A DNA stretch of 30,438 nt. Source: Candidatus Methanovirga meridionalis (GTDB lineage: Archaea; Methanobacteriota; Methanobacteria; Methanobacteriales; Methanobacteriaceae). The notes under the pieces were generated by a model. It worked only from the letters and a program-made list of their open reading frames with translations, made no database searches and was not told the DNA's origin. The translations under genes and the position numbers were made by a program. The stretch is from positions 1 to 30,438 of the forward strand of contig JAITPS010000190.1 of the NCBI GenBank assembly GCA_031289325.1, read 5' to 3'. Numbering within the stretch: the stretch's first letter is position 1; every line of letters begins with the position of its first letter. Shown in pieces: positions 1-8,168 of the stretch.

Positions 1-118
1 TAAATAAAAATCAATTACTAAATAAAAATCAATTACTAAATAAAAATCAATTACTAAATAAAAATCAATTACTAAATAAAAATCAATTACTAAATAAAAA
101 TCAATTACTAAATAAAAA
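1..118. repeat. 18-bp tandem repeat array
   Basis: Six perfect copies of TAAATAAAAATCAATTAC plus a partial seventh run from the first base of the window to the Shine-Dalgarno of the next gene. The array may extend to the left of the window. There is no spacer variation, so it is a simple VNTR and not a CRISPR. It occupies the position where the promoter or leader of the following gene should be. Confidence 0.95.
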
Positions 119-136
119 AATTTAGAGGTGAATAAT

Positions 137-856
137 ATGTTTAAAAAAATATTTAGTTTAAGTATAATATCTATATTGTTATTAAGTAGTATAGGAGCAT
201 TGTCAGCAACTCAAGTAGCTATTTATAATGGTCCAGGTTCAATAGCGAATTGTGTAAACCGTGCAGAGGCAACAATCCAAGAATATAATATTAATCATCC
301 AGAGTCAAAAATCAATATAAAAAAAATAAGCCATGTTAATACTATGGACGACCTTACTGGTGTTGATGTTCTATTGATGCCTGGAGGAACTCATGGATAT
401 ATTTATTTTGATTATGTTAACGGAAATATTGTTAGAGTATTTGTAAGTTCTGGGCATGGATATATAGGTATTTGTGCAGGAGCTTATGCTGGAGCTAAGC
501 ATGTAGATGGTAATTATGATGCATATAGTGTTGCTCCACATATTAATTGTGTTGCTGTATATCATGAAGGTTTAACAAAAATTAATGTAAATTCTGACGG
601 AAGTAATGTTTTAGGAATCCCTGCTGGAGAATATACTATCGATCATGAAAATGGTCCAGCAATGTACAGTAATAGTCAAGGTGCAACATCACTTGCTACT
701 TACAATGGAATACAAGGAGTAGGACAGTCTGGAAAAATGAGTATTGCTTTAGATACTTATGGAGATGGAAAAACCATATTATTTGGTCCACATCCTGAAG
801 CTGATAATCCAAGATATTCCAATATGCTCGGTAATGCTATTAGATATGTAAGTTAA
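137..856 (+). CDS. secreted BPL_N/glutamine amidotransferase-like protein
   Basis: This 239-residue protein begins with a Lys-rich start and a hydrophobic stretch of about 20 residues ending near ALSA, which reads as a signal peptide, so it is probably exported. The rest resembles the class I glutamine-amidotransferase fold found in BPL_N-domain proteins: an LLMPGG strand-turn, then G-x-C-A-G (GICAG, Cys about 113) as a nucleophile elbow, and a late GPHPE motif that could carry the catalytic His-Glu. The start was set at ATG 137 because GAGGTGA (125-131) is a good Shine-Dalgarno for it; the in-frame GTG at 128 lies inside that site. Substrate unknown. Members of this family are described as biotin-protein-ligase N-terminal-like although no ligase domain follows here. 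The family call is fairly secure, the function is not. Confidence 0.75.
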   Translation: MFKKIFSLSIISILLLSSIGALSATQVAIYNGPGSIANCVNRAEATIQEYNINHPESKINIKKISHVNTMDDLTGVDVLLMPGGTHGYIYFDYVNGNIVRVFVSSGHGYIGICAGAYAGAKHVDGNYDAYSVAPHINCVAVYHEGLTKINVNSDGSNVLGIPAGEYTIDHENGPAMYSNSQGATSLATYNGIQGVGQSGKMSIALDTYGDGKTILFGPHPEADNPRYSNMLGNAIRYVS

Positions 857-942
857 AAGGTTAATAGATTTGATTCTTGACTCCTTGAGGTCATACAGTA
901 ATGCTATTAGATATGTAAGTTAAAGGGAAATGCTTTGCATTT
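831..942. repeat. 27-bp duplication of a gene 3' end plus hairpin
   Basis: The last 27 bp of the preceding gene (831-857) are repeated with one mismatch at 898-924. A short hairpin follows: AAATGC (928-933), loop TTT, GCATTT (937-942). An outer 7-bp inverted pair GAGGTCA (887-893) and TGACCTC (942-948) frames the second copy. It may act as a terminator or be a recombination scar. Confidence 0.7.
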
Positions 943-1001
943 GACCTCTTAGAACCCTATTACTTTGCACATTTTTAAAAAATTCAAATCTAATTATTCT
1001 T

Positions 1002-1563
1002 TATAATCCTTATTCAATACTATCTTTCTTTGATACTGATGAATTTGATAATTATTGGTTTGAACTGGTACACTGAGTTTTTTAATTACTATTATAGAAA
1101 AACAGAATAATATTAATGTTTTCTTTGATAAAGATTTGATGTTGTTCGGTTCCTTTCCTAATTTTGATGTGAAAAATCTTGATTTGAAGAATATTCTTTT
1201 ACAAAGTGGTTATTTAACAATTAAAAAGAAAACAATTAATGTTGCTGTAAAACAAATCAAAGAAAATGGTTGTTATAAACCTTATCAAAATAAAAAAACA
1301 ATCATTTTTGTGGGAATTGCATTTAAAAACAAAGAAGTTAAATACAAAATTTTAACTTACATATACAAATAGTATCAATAGTCATCTCAGGAATCTGTGA
1401 GAATTGATGATTTAATTGATAAAGCTTTTGATCAGGTTTATGAGAATAAGTATTGTGAAAAATATTAAATAATAATTTAATAGTAATTGTTTTAGCATCT
1501 AAACAGAATAAATTAAGATTGGAAATAAAATGTAAAATTAAAAGAGAACTAAATAAAGGATAA
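1002..1563 (+). pseudogene. AAA-ATPase/PD-(D/E)XK (DUF1703-type) remnant
   Basis: Translation in shifting frames recovers pieces of the same family as the genes at 1626 and 19901: YNPYS...NYWFE from 1002, a one-base frameshift near 1063, LQSGYLTI around 1200, then a tail from about 1384 to the TAA at 1561. That tail matches the end of the next gene closely at the DNA level (1384-1592 against about 2622-2817), including the shared downstream string ATACATGGAGATTAA. The Walker motifs and the middle of the nuclease domain are missing. It is a dead copy left beside a paralogue, probably after tandem duplication and deletion. Confidence 0.8.
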
Positions 1564-1592
1564 ATAAAAGATAAAATACATGGAGATTAAAG

Positions 1593-1641
1593 TATAGTCC
1601 TTATGAAAAAGTTCTTAAATTTTGAATGAAAAATTTTTTTA
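1593..1641 (+). repeat. MITE-like element, left end only
   Basis: TATAGTCCTTATGAAAAAG then TTCTTAAATTTTGAATGA and a T-run match the left end of the family seen complete at 3301, 6109 and 25332. The body and right end are absent; the following gene fragment begins directly after the T-run. The end contributes the ATG and first residues (MKNFF) of the next reading frame. Confidence 0.75.
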
Positions 1642-2801
1642 TTAATGATCCTATACTTGATAATATTGATAATATAAAAGTAGCTGAGGATAATAGGGAT
1701 GTATTAAAAGGTTTTTATGGTGTTTTAAAGAGTTCTGAGGAATACTTACGATTTGTTTTTTTAACTGGGGTTAGTAAATTCTCAAAAACAAGTGTGTTCT
1801 CTGAACTCAATAATTTTGATGATTTAAGTTTAGATAATCAATATTCAGAGATTTGTGGTATAAGTGAGAGCGAATTAAATGAATATTTTGCTGATTACAT
1901 AGAAGAGTATTCTAAAGAGAAAAATATTACTTATGATGAAGCTATTTCAAATATTAAGAGATGGTATGATGGTTATAGTTGGGATGGTGAAAATCGTTTG
2001 TATAATCCTTATTCTCTTTTAGGATTTTTTAAAAAGAAGGAATTAGGTAATTATTGGTTTGAAACTGGAACTCCTAACTTTTTGGTTAAAATTTTAAAGA
2101 GGAATGTTATGGATATTGAAGATCCTTTTGAAGCTGTAACTCTTTTTGATTCTGATTTCACTATATTTGATGTTGAGAAAATTAAACAAATTCCATTGTT
2201 ATTTCAAAGTGGTTATTTAACTATTGTAAAAAAAGAGGATCATGATGGAAGAATTGAATATACTTTAGCTGTGCCTAATTTTGAGGTTGAGGAGTCTTTA
2301 AATAAGAATCTTTTTGATGAATATTATGAAAACACTGAAAAAACTTTTAAGAATTTGAAAAATGATATTTTAGAAGAATTAAAGGATGGATCTTGTGAAA
2401 GTTTTTATAATAAGTTAAGGTTAGAAATTGCAAATATTCCATATTGGCTTAAAATAAGGGATTGGAGGTATTATCAGTCAATAGCTATTATTGCTATGAG
2501 GTCATTGGGGTTTGAAGTCGATTCGGAAATGGCTACTCATGATGGTAGGATAGATTCAGTTATTAAAAATAGTTTTGTTCGTAATGATAGTGTGGGGACT
2601 GTTATCATTGTTGAGATGAAGTATAGTCAGCAAGACTCTGTGAAAATTGATAATTTAATTGATAAAGCTTTTAATCAGGTTTATGAGAAGAAATATTGGG
2701 AAAAATATTTAAATAATGACTTAATAGTGCTTGCTTTGGCATTTAAACAGAATAAAACAAGATTAGAAATAAAATGTAAAATTAAAGTAAATAAAATGTA
2801 A
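1626..2801 (+). pseudogene. AAA-ATPase-like PD-(D/E)XK protein, N-terminus missing
   Basis: The 391-residue frame corresponds to about residues 130-518 of the intact paralogue at 19901-21457. Shared landmarks in order are RFVFLTGVSKF, the WYDGYSWDG motif, YNPYSLL, NYWFETGTPNFLV, FQSGYLTI and a C-terminal nuclease-like core D(GRID)...IIVEMK. The N-terminal AAA part with Walker A and B is gone, and the apparent ATG lies inside a repeat-element end (1593-1641), so the start is probably adventitious and no Shine-Dalgarno is seen. The nuclease residues look intact, so a stand-alone product cannot be excluded, but a truncated gene is more likely. Known members of this family (AAA-ATPase_like plus PDDEXK_9 domains) are abundant, often repeated genes in gut methanogens and bacteria with no proven role. 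Confidence 0.75.
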
Positions 2802-2937
2802 ATACATGGAGATTAATGCATGTAGAATAGATTCATTGTATAAAAAATAAGAATATAAATGATTAATCACAACAATTCTTCACTCTATATCATAGACTTT
2901 CTAAATATTTATTAGTTAGAAACCACAAATACTACTT

Positions 2938-3030
2938 CATTATTGTTTATTATTGTTTATTATTGTTTCATTATTGTTTCATTATTGTTGCAGAAATGAA
3001 ACAATAAGATGAAACAATTTTTAATAAATA
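2938..3030. repeat. TATTGTTTC repeats forming a long imperfect hairpin
   Basis: Five near-tandem copies of TATTGTTT(A/C) at about 2940-2990 are followed by AAATGAAACAATAAG and ATGAAACAAT. The left block ATTGTTTCATTATTGTTTCAT pairs with the right block except for a 2-base bulge, giving a stem of about 20 bp around a short loop. It lies just upstream of the DUF4062 gene and could be an operator or an RNA structure in its leader. Confidence 0.65.
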
Positions 3031-3085
3031 GTTTAACAATCAAACATTATTCATTTTAATCAAGTAAAATATAGGTGGAACTCGG

Positions 3086-3316
3086 ATGTCAAAATTGAAG
3101 ATTTTTGTAAGTAGTAATCAAAAGGAATTTGAACACATACGATTGTCAATCAAACAATTTATAGAAAACACACCAATATATAGTAATTTGTTTGAAGTAT
3201 TTATATTTGAAAACACAGTTGCTGAGGGTAGATCTCTTGATAAAATATATTTAAAAGAAGTTGAAGAGAGTGATATCTTCATTGGTTTAATAGGGGAATT
3301 TATATGGTGGTTTTGA
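3086..3316 (+). pseudogene. DUF4062 protein, truncated by a repeat element
   Basis: The first 70 or so residues match the DUF4062 N-terminus (KIFVSSNQKEFEHIR, later DIFIGLIGE), a TIR-like Rossmann domain usually at the head of larger NTPase or defence-type proteins. AGGTGG (3073-3078) is a good Shine-Dalgarno for ATG 3086. Homology stops at IGE, and the last residues (about IWWF) and the stop come from the terminal repeat of the element starting near 3301. No continuation of the gene is visible beyond the element. A short N-terminal fragment could still be made, but the original protein is lost. Confidence 0.7.
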
Positions 3317-3625
3317 TAAATTCTTAATAAATAACTTTTTTTAAAAATAATTATTATTAAAAAATATTAGTTTAAAATTATTTATACTATTTAAAATTTA
3401 TTTATATTAATTAAAATTTATTTATATTAATTAAAAATTATTTATATTAATTAAAAATTATTTATATTAATTAAAAATTATTTATATTAATTAAAAATTA
3501 TTTATATTAATTAAAAATTATTTATATTACTTTAAAATTATAGATTTCATAAAGTAATATTTAAAATTAAATAATTTAATAAAAAAATCATCATTTTAAA
3601 ATTTAAGAACTTTACCCTAATAAAT
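3301..3625 (-). mobile_element. MITE-like element, complete copy
   Basis: In reversed orientation it starts with TATATGGTGGTTTTGATAAA then TTCTTAATAAATAA, and ends with AAATTTAAGAACTTTACCC. The inner part carries about seven copies of a 20-bp unit close to TTAATTAAAAATTATTTATA (about 3400-3535). The two ends are imperfect inverted repeats of each other over about 40 bp. No open reading frame is inside. It interrupts the DUF4062 gene. Confidence 0.75.
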
Positions 3626-3639
3626 ATAATATGTTATTT

Positions 3640-3742
3640 TTTAATTATATTTATTTAAACTATATTTTATTTATTTAAACTATATTTTATTTATTTAAAC
3701 TATATTTTATTTATTTAAACTATATTTTATTTATTTAAATTA
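3640..3742. repeat. 20-bp tandem repeat at the end of pcc1
   Basis: About four and a half copies of TATATTTTATTTATTTAAAC occur. The minus-strand pcc1 stop codon (3727-3729) lies in the last partial unit, so the array begins at the gene's 3' end and its final residues are encoded by repeat-like sequence. Confidence 0.9.
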
Positions 3743-3960
3743 GATTCTAAAACTTTTTCAACAGTTAACTCAGAAAAAATTAAGTCATCAGCTATTGATA
3801 AAAATGTTCCTAAGGAATTCGAGTCAATATTAAAATTAATAGTATTATCCTCAATGGAAGATTGCACAAATCCCTTATTATCTGCTTCAAGAGATTTAAA
3901 AGCTATTTTTGCTTTTTCTTTTTCCCTATACTCTACTTGAATTTCGGCTTTAATTTTAAT
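3727..3960 (-). CDS. pcc1: KEOPS complex subunit Pcc1
   Basis: An uninterrupted 77-codon minus-strand frame reads IKIKAEIQVEYREKEKAKIA..., then SLEADNKGFVQSS, INFNIDSNSLGTFLSIADDL and SELTVEKVLES. This matches the whole length of archaeal Pcc1, the dimerisation subunit of the KEOPS complex that makes t6A in ANN-decoding tRNAs. It follows nurA by 111 bp on the same strand. No ATG, GTG or TTG lies in frame at the expected start: the best candidate is ATT at 3960 with a GATGAG-like Shine-Dalgarno just upstream, and in-frame stops (TGA TGA) precede it. An out-of-frame ATGATG lies at about 3976. Either a rare ATT start is used, or the start codon or frame has been altered by mutation or sequencing error. 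The identity is strong; the start is uncertain. Confidence 0.8.
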   Translation of the reverse strand: MKIKAEIQVEYREKEKAKIAFKSLEADNKGFVQSSIEDNTINFNIDSNSLGTFLSIADDLIFSELTVEKVLESNLNK

Positions 3961-4071
3961 ATTATCAACTCATCATGTTGTTTCTAAACTTAATTTATTT
4001 TACATTAATTTATTATTGTACTGTCTATTATTCTGCTGTCTATTATTGTACTGTTCAAATCTTTACTGATT

Positions 4072-5130
4072 TTAATTTAGCATTTCTCGTCCTGATTTTT
4101 CATAAATGCCAACAATTTGAATAATATGATCCATGTCTTTTTTCTTAATAATCACATCATTATGGGTTTTTTTAAGTAAATAAGGATACCCTTCAGTCGA
4201 ATATTTTACTAAAACATCAATCACTTGATTAATATCATTATCATCTGCTTGGTAAGGAAGTTCAACTTTTAAAATATTTTTATTATCTTCTAATCTGATG
4301 TAAAATATTGTAAAGATTAATTTTCTAAAAAAATCATCTTCAACAGGAAAATCATGTTTTATGGAATGGGAAACTTCAACATATCTTGGTAGACTATAGC
4401 CTGTCTTTTTAGTAAATCTATTAAAAATAGCTAAGTCAGGGAATTTTTCATTGAAATAATCTGTGGAACTTGATGTTTTAGAAATAGCTATTATTTTTTC
4501 CTTATTTTTTAATAAATTAGCTAAGTTAACAAGTTTTTCAATGTATTCTAAGTAAAATATTGGTTTATATTTTTTGTATTCCCTCAGTTCTTCTTCAAAA
4601 TTTTTTTTAAGATAATTGGATTGTATATTAACCTTAATACCAGTGTCTAAAAACTTTTTACATAGATTTATGAGCTCAATTCTTTCATTTTTAGGCATAT
4701 CATTTTCCATTGGAATTGGTCTAATCAAATGACCAAAAATAGAACCATCAAATAGGTAATAATCTGGATTAAAATCATTGATTGTTTTATTAGCATTCTT
4801 TATTTCATATATTTCCATATAGTTTCTTAAACGATCAGAACTATTATTACTTTTTCCTACAATATCTACCTTTGAATGTTCAAGTTTGTTAAGGGAGATA
4901 GAATCATATATTAAAGATTCAATAGCTATTGCATAGAAAACAAATCCTAAAAGGTTTCGTTTATGAATACTTCCATCCCCAGCAGATATTTTAAACTCTT
5001 TAATATTATTATTTAAAGGTTTATTAATCCATTTATCTTCAACATTAATGTCCTTCCCACTAATATCTCCAATTTTCTCTTTAATATATTTTCTTTTCTC
5101 AATAGCTTCTTTATATAATGATTTTAACAT
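4072..5130 (-). CDS. nurA: NurA-domain 5'-3' nuclease family protein
   Basis: The 352-residue protein carries two Asp-containing motifs expected of NurA nucleases: SAGDGS at residues 49-54 and YYLFDGS at 124-130, plus later IAISKTS and YVEVSHS segments. NurA normally acts with the HerA/Rad50/Mre11 machinery in DNA end resection; HerA is not in this window. The ATG at 5130 has GAGGATT upstream. The gene starts 30 bp after the GGGPS stop and precedes pcc1, consistent with one operon. A start-to-end reading frame with both acid motifs suggests it is functional. Confidence 0.75.
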   Translation of the reverse strand: MLKSLYKEAIEKRKYIKEKIGDISGKDINVEDKWINKPLNNNIKEFKISAGDGSIHKRNLLGFVFYAIAIESLIYDSISLNKLEHSKVDIVGKSNNSSDRLRNYMEIYEIKNANKTINDFNPDYYLFDGSIFGHLIRPIPMENDMPKNERIELINLCKKFLDTGIKVNIQSNYLKKNFEEELREYKKYKPIFYLEYIEKLVNLANLLKNKEKIIAISKTSSSTDYFNEKFPDLAIFNRFTKKTGYSLPRYVEVSHSIKHDFPVEDDFFRKLIFTIFYIRLEDNKNILKVELPYQADDNDINQVIDVLVKYSTEGYPYLLKKTHNDVIIKKKDMDHIIQIVGIYEKSGREMLN

Positions 5131-5160
5131 TTAAATCCTCAAAATATGAAATGATTTGAG

Positions 5161-5913
5161 TTAAGTTTTAGCAAGTCTAATTCCAGATACAATCTCAGAA
5201 ATTTTAGATTCAACATCATCTGTTTCTTCAACAATCGTTCCAGTCACAATAATATCTGCACCAGAAATAGCTAATTTATATGCTTTATCCTTATCTCTAA
5301 TCCCACCACCAACAATAAGAATCATATTATCTACACTTGATTTAGTATAACTAACCATTTCTTCAGTGACTGATTCATCTGCTCCAGAACCAGCTTCTAA
5401 ATAGAAAAATCGCATGCCTAAGTATTCTGCTGCCATAGCATAAGATGCAGGAATTTTAGGTTTATTGCGAGGAACAAGTTTTGCACTTCCAACCCAACCC
5501 ACAGTTCCTCCAGGTTCAACAACCATATATCCTAAAGGAATAGGTTCAATTCCTGATTTTTTAACAGAAATAGCACTTAATGACTGTGCTTCAATAAACC
5601 AATAAGGATTGCTTGAATTTAGAAAACTCATGAAAAAAATAGCATCAGCATATTTACTTACATTACTCGGATTACCAGGAAATATAATAATCGGATGTTC
5701 AATATTTTCAGATAATGCCTTCGCACTTAAATTAATTTGATTGAAATCAACTGTAGAACCACCCAACATAATTCCATCAGTTCCACCCCTAATAGCTGCT
5801 TTAGCTATTTTAACTGAAGTTTCGGGGCTTTGTTCATCTGGATCAATTAAAGTAAGATGTAGCTTACGACTTTTCAATATCTCCCTAAATTGTTCTTCTA
5901 CTACTCCAAACAT
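5161..5913 (-). CDS. geranylgeranylglyceryl phosphate synthase (group II)
   Basis: This 250-residue TIM-barrel enzyme joins geranylgeranyl diphosphate to sn-glycerol-1-phosphate, forming the first ether bond of archaeal lipids. Visible motifs are LTLIDPDE near residues 21-28 (Mg and substrate binding), GTDGIMLGGS, IIFPGNPSNVSKYADA, FYLEAGSGA and the phosphate-binding IVGGGIRD...GADIIVTGT. Length and motif order match the family throughout. It heads a minus-strand cluster with nurA and pcc1. The lipid enzyme CarS is elsewhere in the window (26956). Start at ATG 5913, with a weak AGGGAT upstream. Confidence 0.93.
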   Translation of the reverse strand: MFGVVEEQFREILKSRKLHLTLIDPDEQSPETSVKIAKAAIRGGTDGIMLGGSTVDFNQINLSAKALSENIEHPIIIFPGNPSNVSKYADAIFFMSFLNSSNPYWFIEAQSLSAISVKKSGIEPIPLGYMVVEPGGTVGWVGSAKLVPRNKPKIPASYAMAAEYLGMRFFYLEAGSGADESVTEEMVSYTKSSVDNMILIVGGGIRDKDKAYKLAISGADIIVTGTIVEETDDVESKISEIVSGIRLAKT

Positions 5914-6108
5914 TTCAATCCCTAAATTTAAAAAAATAGAATATAATACAATTTAATAAGGTAAAAACATTTTATATCCTTTTTTTACTTATTTATTTCA
6001 TTTTTCATTAATAATTTTAAAAATTAGATGACTTATAAAAATTTTAATAAAAATATAGACATTTTTAATAAAATAAAAATTATAGTGAAATAAAAGATTA
6101 GATTTAAT

Positions 6109-6414
6109 TATAGTCTTTATAGAAAAGTTCTTAAATTTTGAATGATTAATTTTTATTATACTATCTTAAATTTTGAATGATAAATTTTTATTATATTATC
6201 TTAAATTTTGAATGATAAATTTTTTCATTTTTATTATTATTATTATTATTATTGAATTATTTAATTTTAAATATTAATTTATAAAAGTCTATAATTTTAA
6301 ATTTTAATTAATGTAAACTTATTTTAATTAATATAAATAATTTTAAATTAATATTTTTTAATAATATTTATTTTTAAAAAAATTATTTATTAAGCAATTT
6401 ATCAAATATACTAT
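6109..6414 (+). mobile_element. MITE-like element, complete copy with internal triplication
   Basis: The left end TATAGTCTTTATAG...AAAGTTCTTAA is followed by a 35-bp subterminal unit (CTTAAATTTTGAATGATAAA plus AT-rich tail) present three times at about 6130-6225, then an (ATT)n run at 6231-6255, the shared body, and a right end TTATTAAGCAATTTATCAAA ... ACTATA at 6414. It fills most of the gap between GGGPS (ending its leader at 5914) and the L40e gene. The remaining 6415-6537 is AT-rich with a repeated TTTTAATAATAA motif; no gene is seen. Confidence 0.75.
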
Positions 6415-6537
6415 AGTTAAATATTTATTTTTTTAAACAAATTAGTTTTAATAATAATAAAATATTAGTTTTAATAATAATAAAATATTAGTTTTAATAA
6501 TAAGATTATTTTATTTTAATAATCTATTTTAATAATG

Positions 6538-6684
6538 TTATCCTCTTGCTTCTTTGGCTTTAAATCTTAGACCTTTATAACCACACTTTCTACAAGTTTT
6601 TGCTCTTGCAGGATTACGTGCATTACATTTTAAACAAATTTTAACCTTAAAAATTCTATTTTCAGCTTCTTCAAATCTTGCCAT
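6538..6684 (-). CDS. rpl40e: large ribosomal subunit protein eL40 (L40e)
   Basis: A 48-residue basic protein beginning MARFEEAENRIFKVKICLKC and ending FKAKEARG. Two CxxC pairs (CLKC and CRKC) form the zinc ribbon typical of archaeal L40e. The ATG at 6684 has a strong Shine-Dalgarno GGAGG seven bases upstream (about 6692-6696). It is a component of the 50S subunit. It is too short for many gene finders. It is read in the same direction as GGGPS but separated from it by a repeat element, which may have split a former operon. Confidence 0.93.
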   Translation of the reverse strand: MARFEEAENRIFKVKICLKCNARNPARAKTCRKCGYKGLRFKAKEARG

Positions 6685-6917
6685 TATTATCCTCCTTCAT
6701 TGTATTGTCATGAAAAAATTGTAGATATGTAAAAAATTTATATTATAAAATGAAAAATTTTTAATTATTAAAATAATAGATATTAAAATAATAGATATTA
6801 AAATAAAAAAGAGATCTATAAGCATTAACACTTTTTAGAACTTAGTTTTTAAATTATTAGAAAACAAAGTTTAATCATTTGAAGAATTTATTGATTAGAA
6901 ACTCAGTTGTTTATTTG

Positions 6918-6961
6918 TATATCATAATAATATATAAACTTATATCATGATAGTATATAAA
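6918..6961. promoter_or_regulatory. 21-bp direct repeat with TATA-like boxes
   Basis: TATATCATAATAATATATAAA (6918-6938) is followed by a copy with two differences at 6941-6961. Each contains TATATAAA, which resembles an archaeal TATA box in either direction. Spacing is 23 bp. It lies about 235 bp upstream of the L40e start. The rest of 6685-7074 is AT-rich sequence in which no gene is seen. Confidence 0.4.
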
Positions 6962-7074
6962 TATTTCTATTTCCTAATGATGCTGTCAACTTAAGAAATT
7001 TTTCATTTTTATATCTCCACTTATTTAATATAAATCATTATTTAAAAGTTTTTTCTCAGATTAGTTTTATATTT

Positions 7075-7172
7075 AACATTGATATATAACCAATTTTAAA
7101 TAAATATATTTTAATAACATCTAATTTTAAAAAAAACTATTTATTAAGAACTTTATCACAACCAACATACTA
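7075..7172 (+). repeat. MITE-like element, right part
   Basis: ATTTTAAATAAATATATTTT, a poly-A stretch, CTATTTATTAAGAACTTTATC and ACTA at the end match the right end of the family. No left end is visible before it. Its terminal bases overlap the stop codon of the fic gene (7170-7172). Confidence 0.65.
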
Positions 7173-7907
7173 TCTAATTTCATGTTTAATATGTTTTAAA
7201 TAAAAGTCTAATTGATCTTCTTCTAATTTATGAATAAGTTCAATTAATGAATTTAAATTATCATTAACCCCATATTCCTCTAAAGCATCATAATAACTAC
7301 CTTTATTTTCTGTTTTAATTGATATTGGTAGGAAACCATTTTGTAATAATTGATAGTTCATGATAATTCTTGATAATCTACCATTACCATTTATAAAAGG
7401 ATGTATTCTAACAAATTCAGCATGGGTATAAGCAACTAAAGCTAATTCATTAAAATTATTCTCTTTTAAAGTGTTATAAAAATTATCTAATTCAAATCTA
7501 ATAATAAAATGACTTGGAGGATTATGTTTAGCACCAGTTATTATAACATCAGCATCTCTGTAGGTTCCACCTTCAGAAATATTCTCCATTAAAATCCTAT
7601 GAATTTCTTTTACAATATCTTCATTTAAATCATTTTTCTCTTTAACATTCTTTTTGACAAACTCCCAAGCTTTATTATGATTTACAACTTCATATATCTC
7701 TCTTAAACTCTTTGATCCAACAGATATTTTATCCTCGATTAAAAGTTTTGTTTCTATTAATGTTAAAGTATTTCCTTCAATAGCAGTTGAATCATGAGCA
7801 AAATTTATATCAAAATTAGTAGTGTAATTTTCTATAAGTTCCTCACTCAATAAATTCTTATTCTTGTTAAGTAAATCTCTTTTTTCTATTAATCTTTTAT
7901 AAACCAT
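7170..7907 (-). CDS. Fic family AMP-transferase-type protein
   Basis: The 245-residue protein has the canonical Fic motif HPFINGNGRLSR at residues 169-180, with His169 as expected catalytic base. An N-terminal inhibitory helix STAIEGN (40-46), with the blocking Glu44, fits the class that self-inhibits through an N-terminal helix. The flap region is TYRDADVIITGAKHNPP (about 115-131). Such enzymes usually transfer AMP to Ser, Thr or Tyr of target proteins. ATG 7907 has a GTGATTAA Shine-Dalgarno. The stop codon is formed where the gene meets the end of a repeat element, so the C-terminus may have been trimmed; the catalytic core is intact. No antitoxin partner is adjacent, fitting the in-cis inhibitory helix. 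Confidence 0.88.
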   Translation of the reverse strand: MVYKRLIEKRDLLNKNKNLLSEELIENYTTNFDINFAHDSTAIEGNTLTLIETKLLIEDKISVGSKSLREIYEVVNHNKAWEFVKKNVKEKNDLNEDIVKEIHRILMENISEGGTYRDADVIITGAKHNPPSHFIIRFELDNFYNTLKENNFNELALVAYTHAEFVRIHPFINGNGRLSRIIMNYQLLQNGFLPISIKTENKGSYYDALEEYGVNDNLNSLIELIHKLEEDQLDFYLKHIKHEIR

Positions 7908-8168
7908 TTAATCACTTATTAAACCAAATAAAAAAATATCAGACATTAAATTGCAATAAACCCATTAATATTATTAATTTTTAGAGTTTCTTTTATATTA
8001 ATTTTATCCAACTTTTAGAAAAAGTTTGATCAAAAGAACCAGTCCCTTTATTGATTTACATACACATGTTGAACTATCTATTTTCATGAAATAATAGATT
8101 ATTTTTGACTACTGGCTAATTATTGCCCATTCTTATATAAAATCTCATTAATTTTAATTTCTTTTAAA

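Noticed and set aside
1..118. CRISPR array
   Set aside because: Units are head-to-tail with no unique spacers; the same holds for the 20-bp arrays at 3400, 3640 and 30330.
7908..8168. Possible transposase remnant between fic and the DnaJ-HEAT gene
   Set aside because: A short minus-strand piece reads KGTGSFDQTFSKSW, but it has stops on both sides and matches no family I can name.
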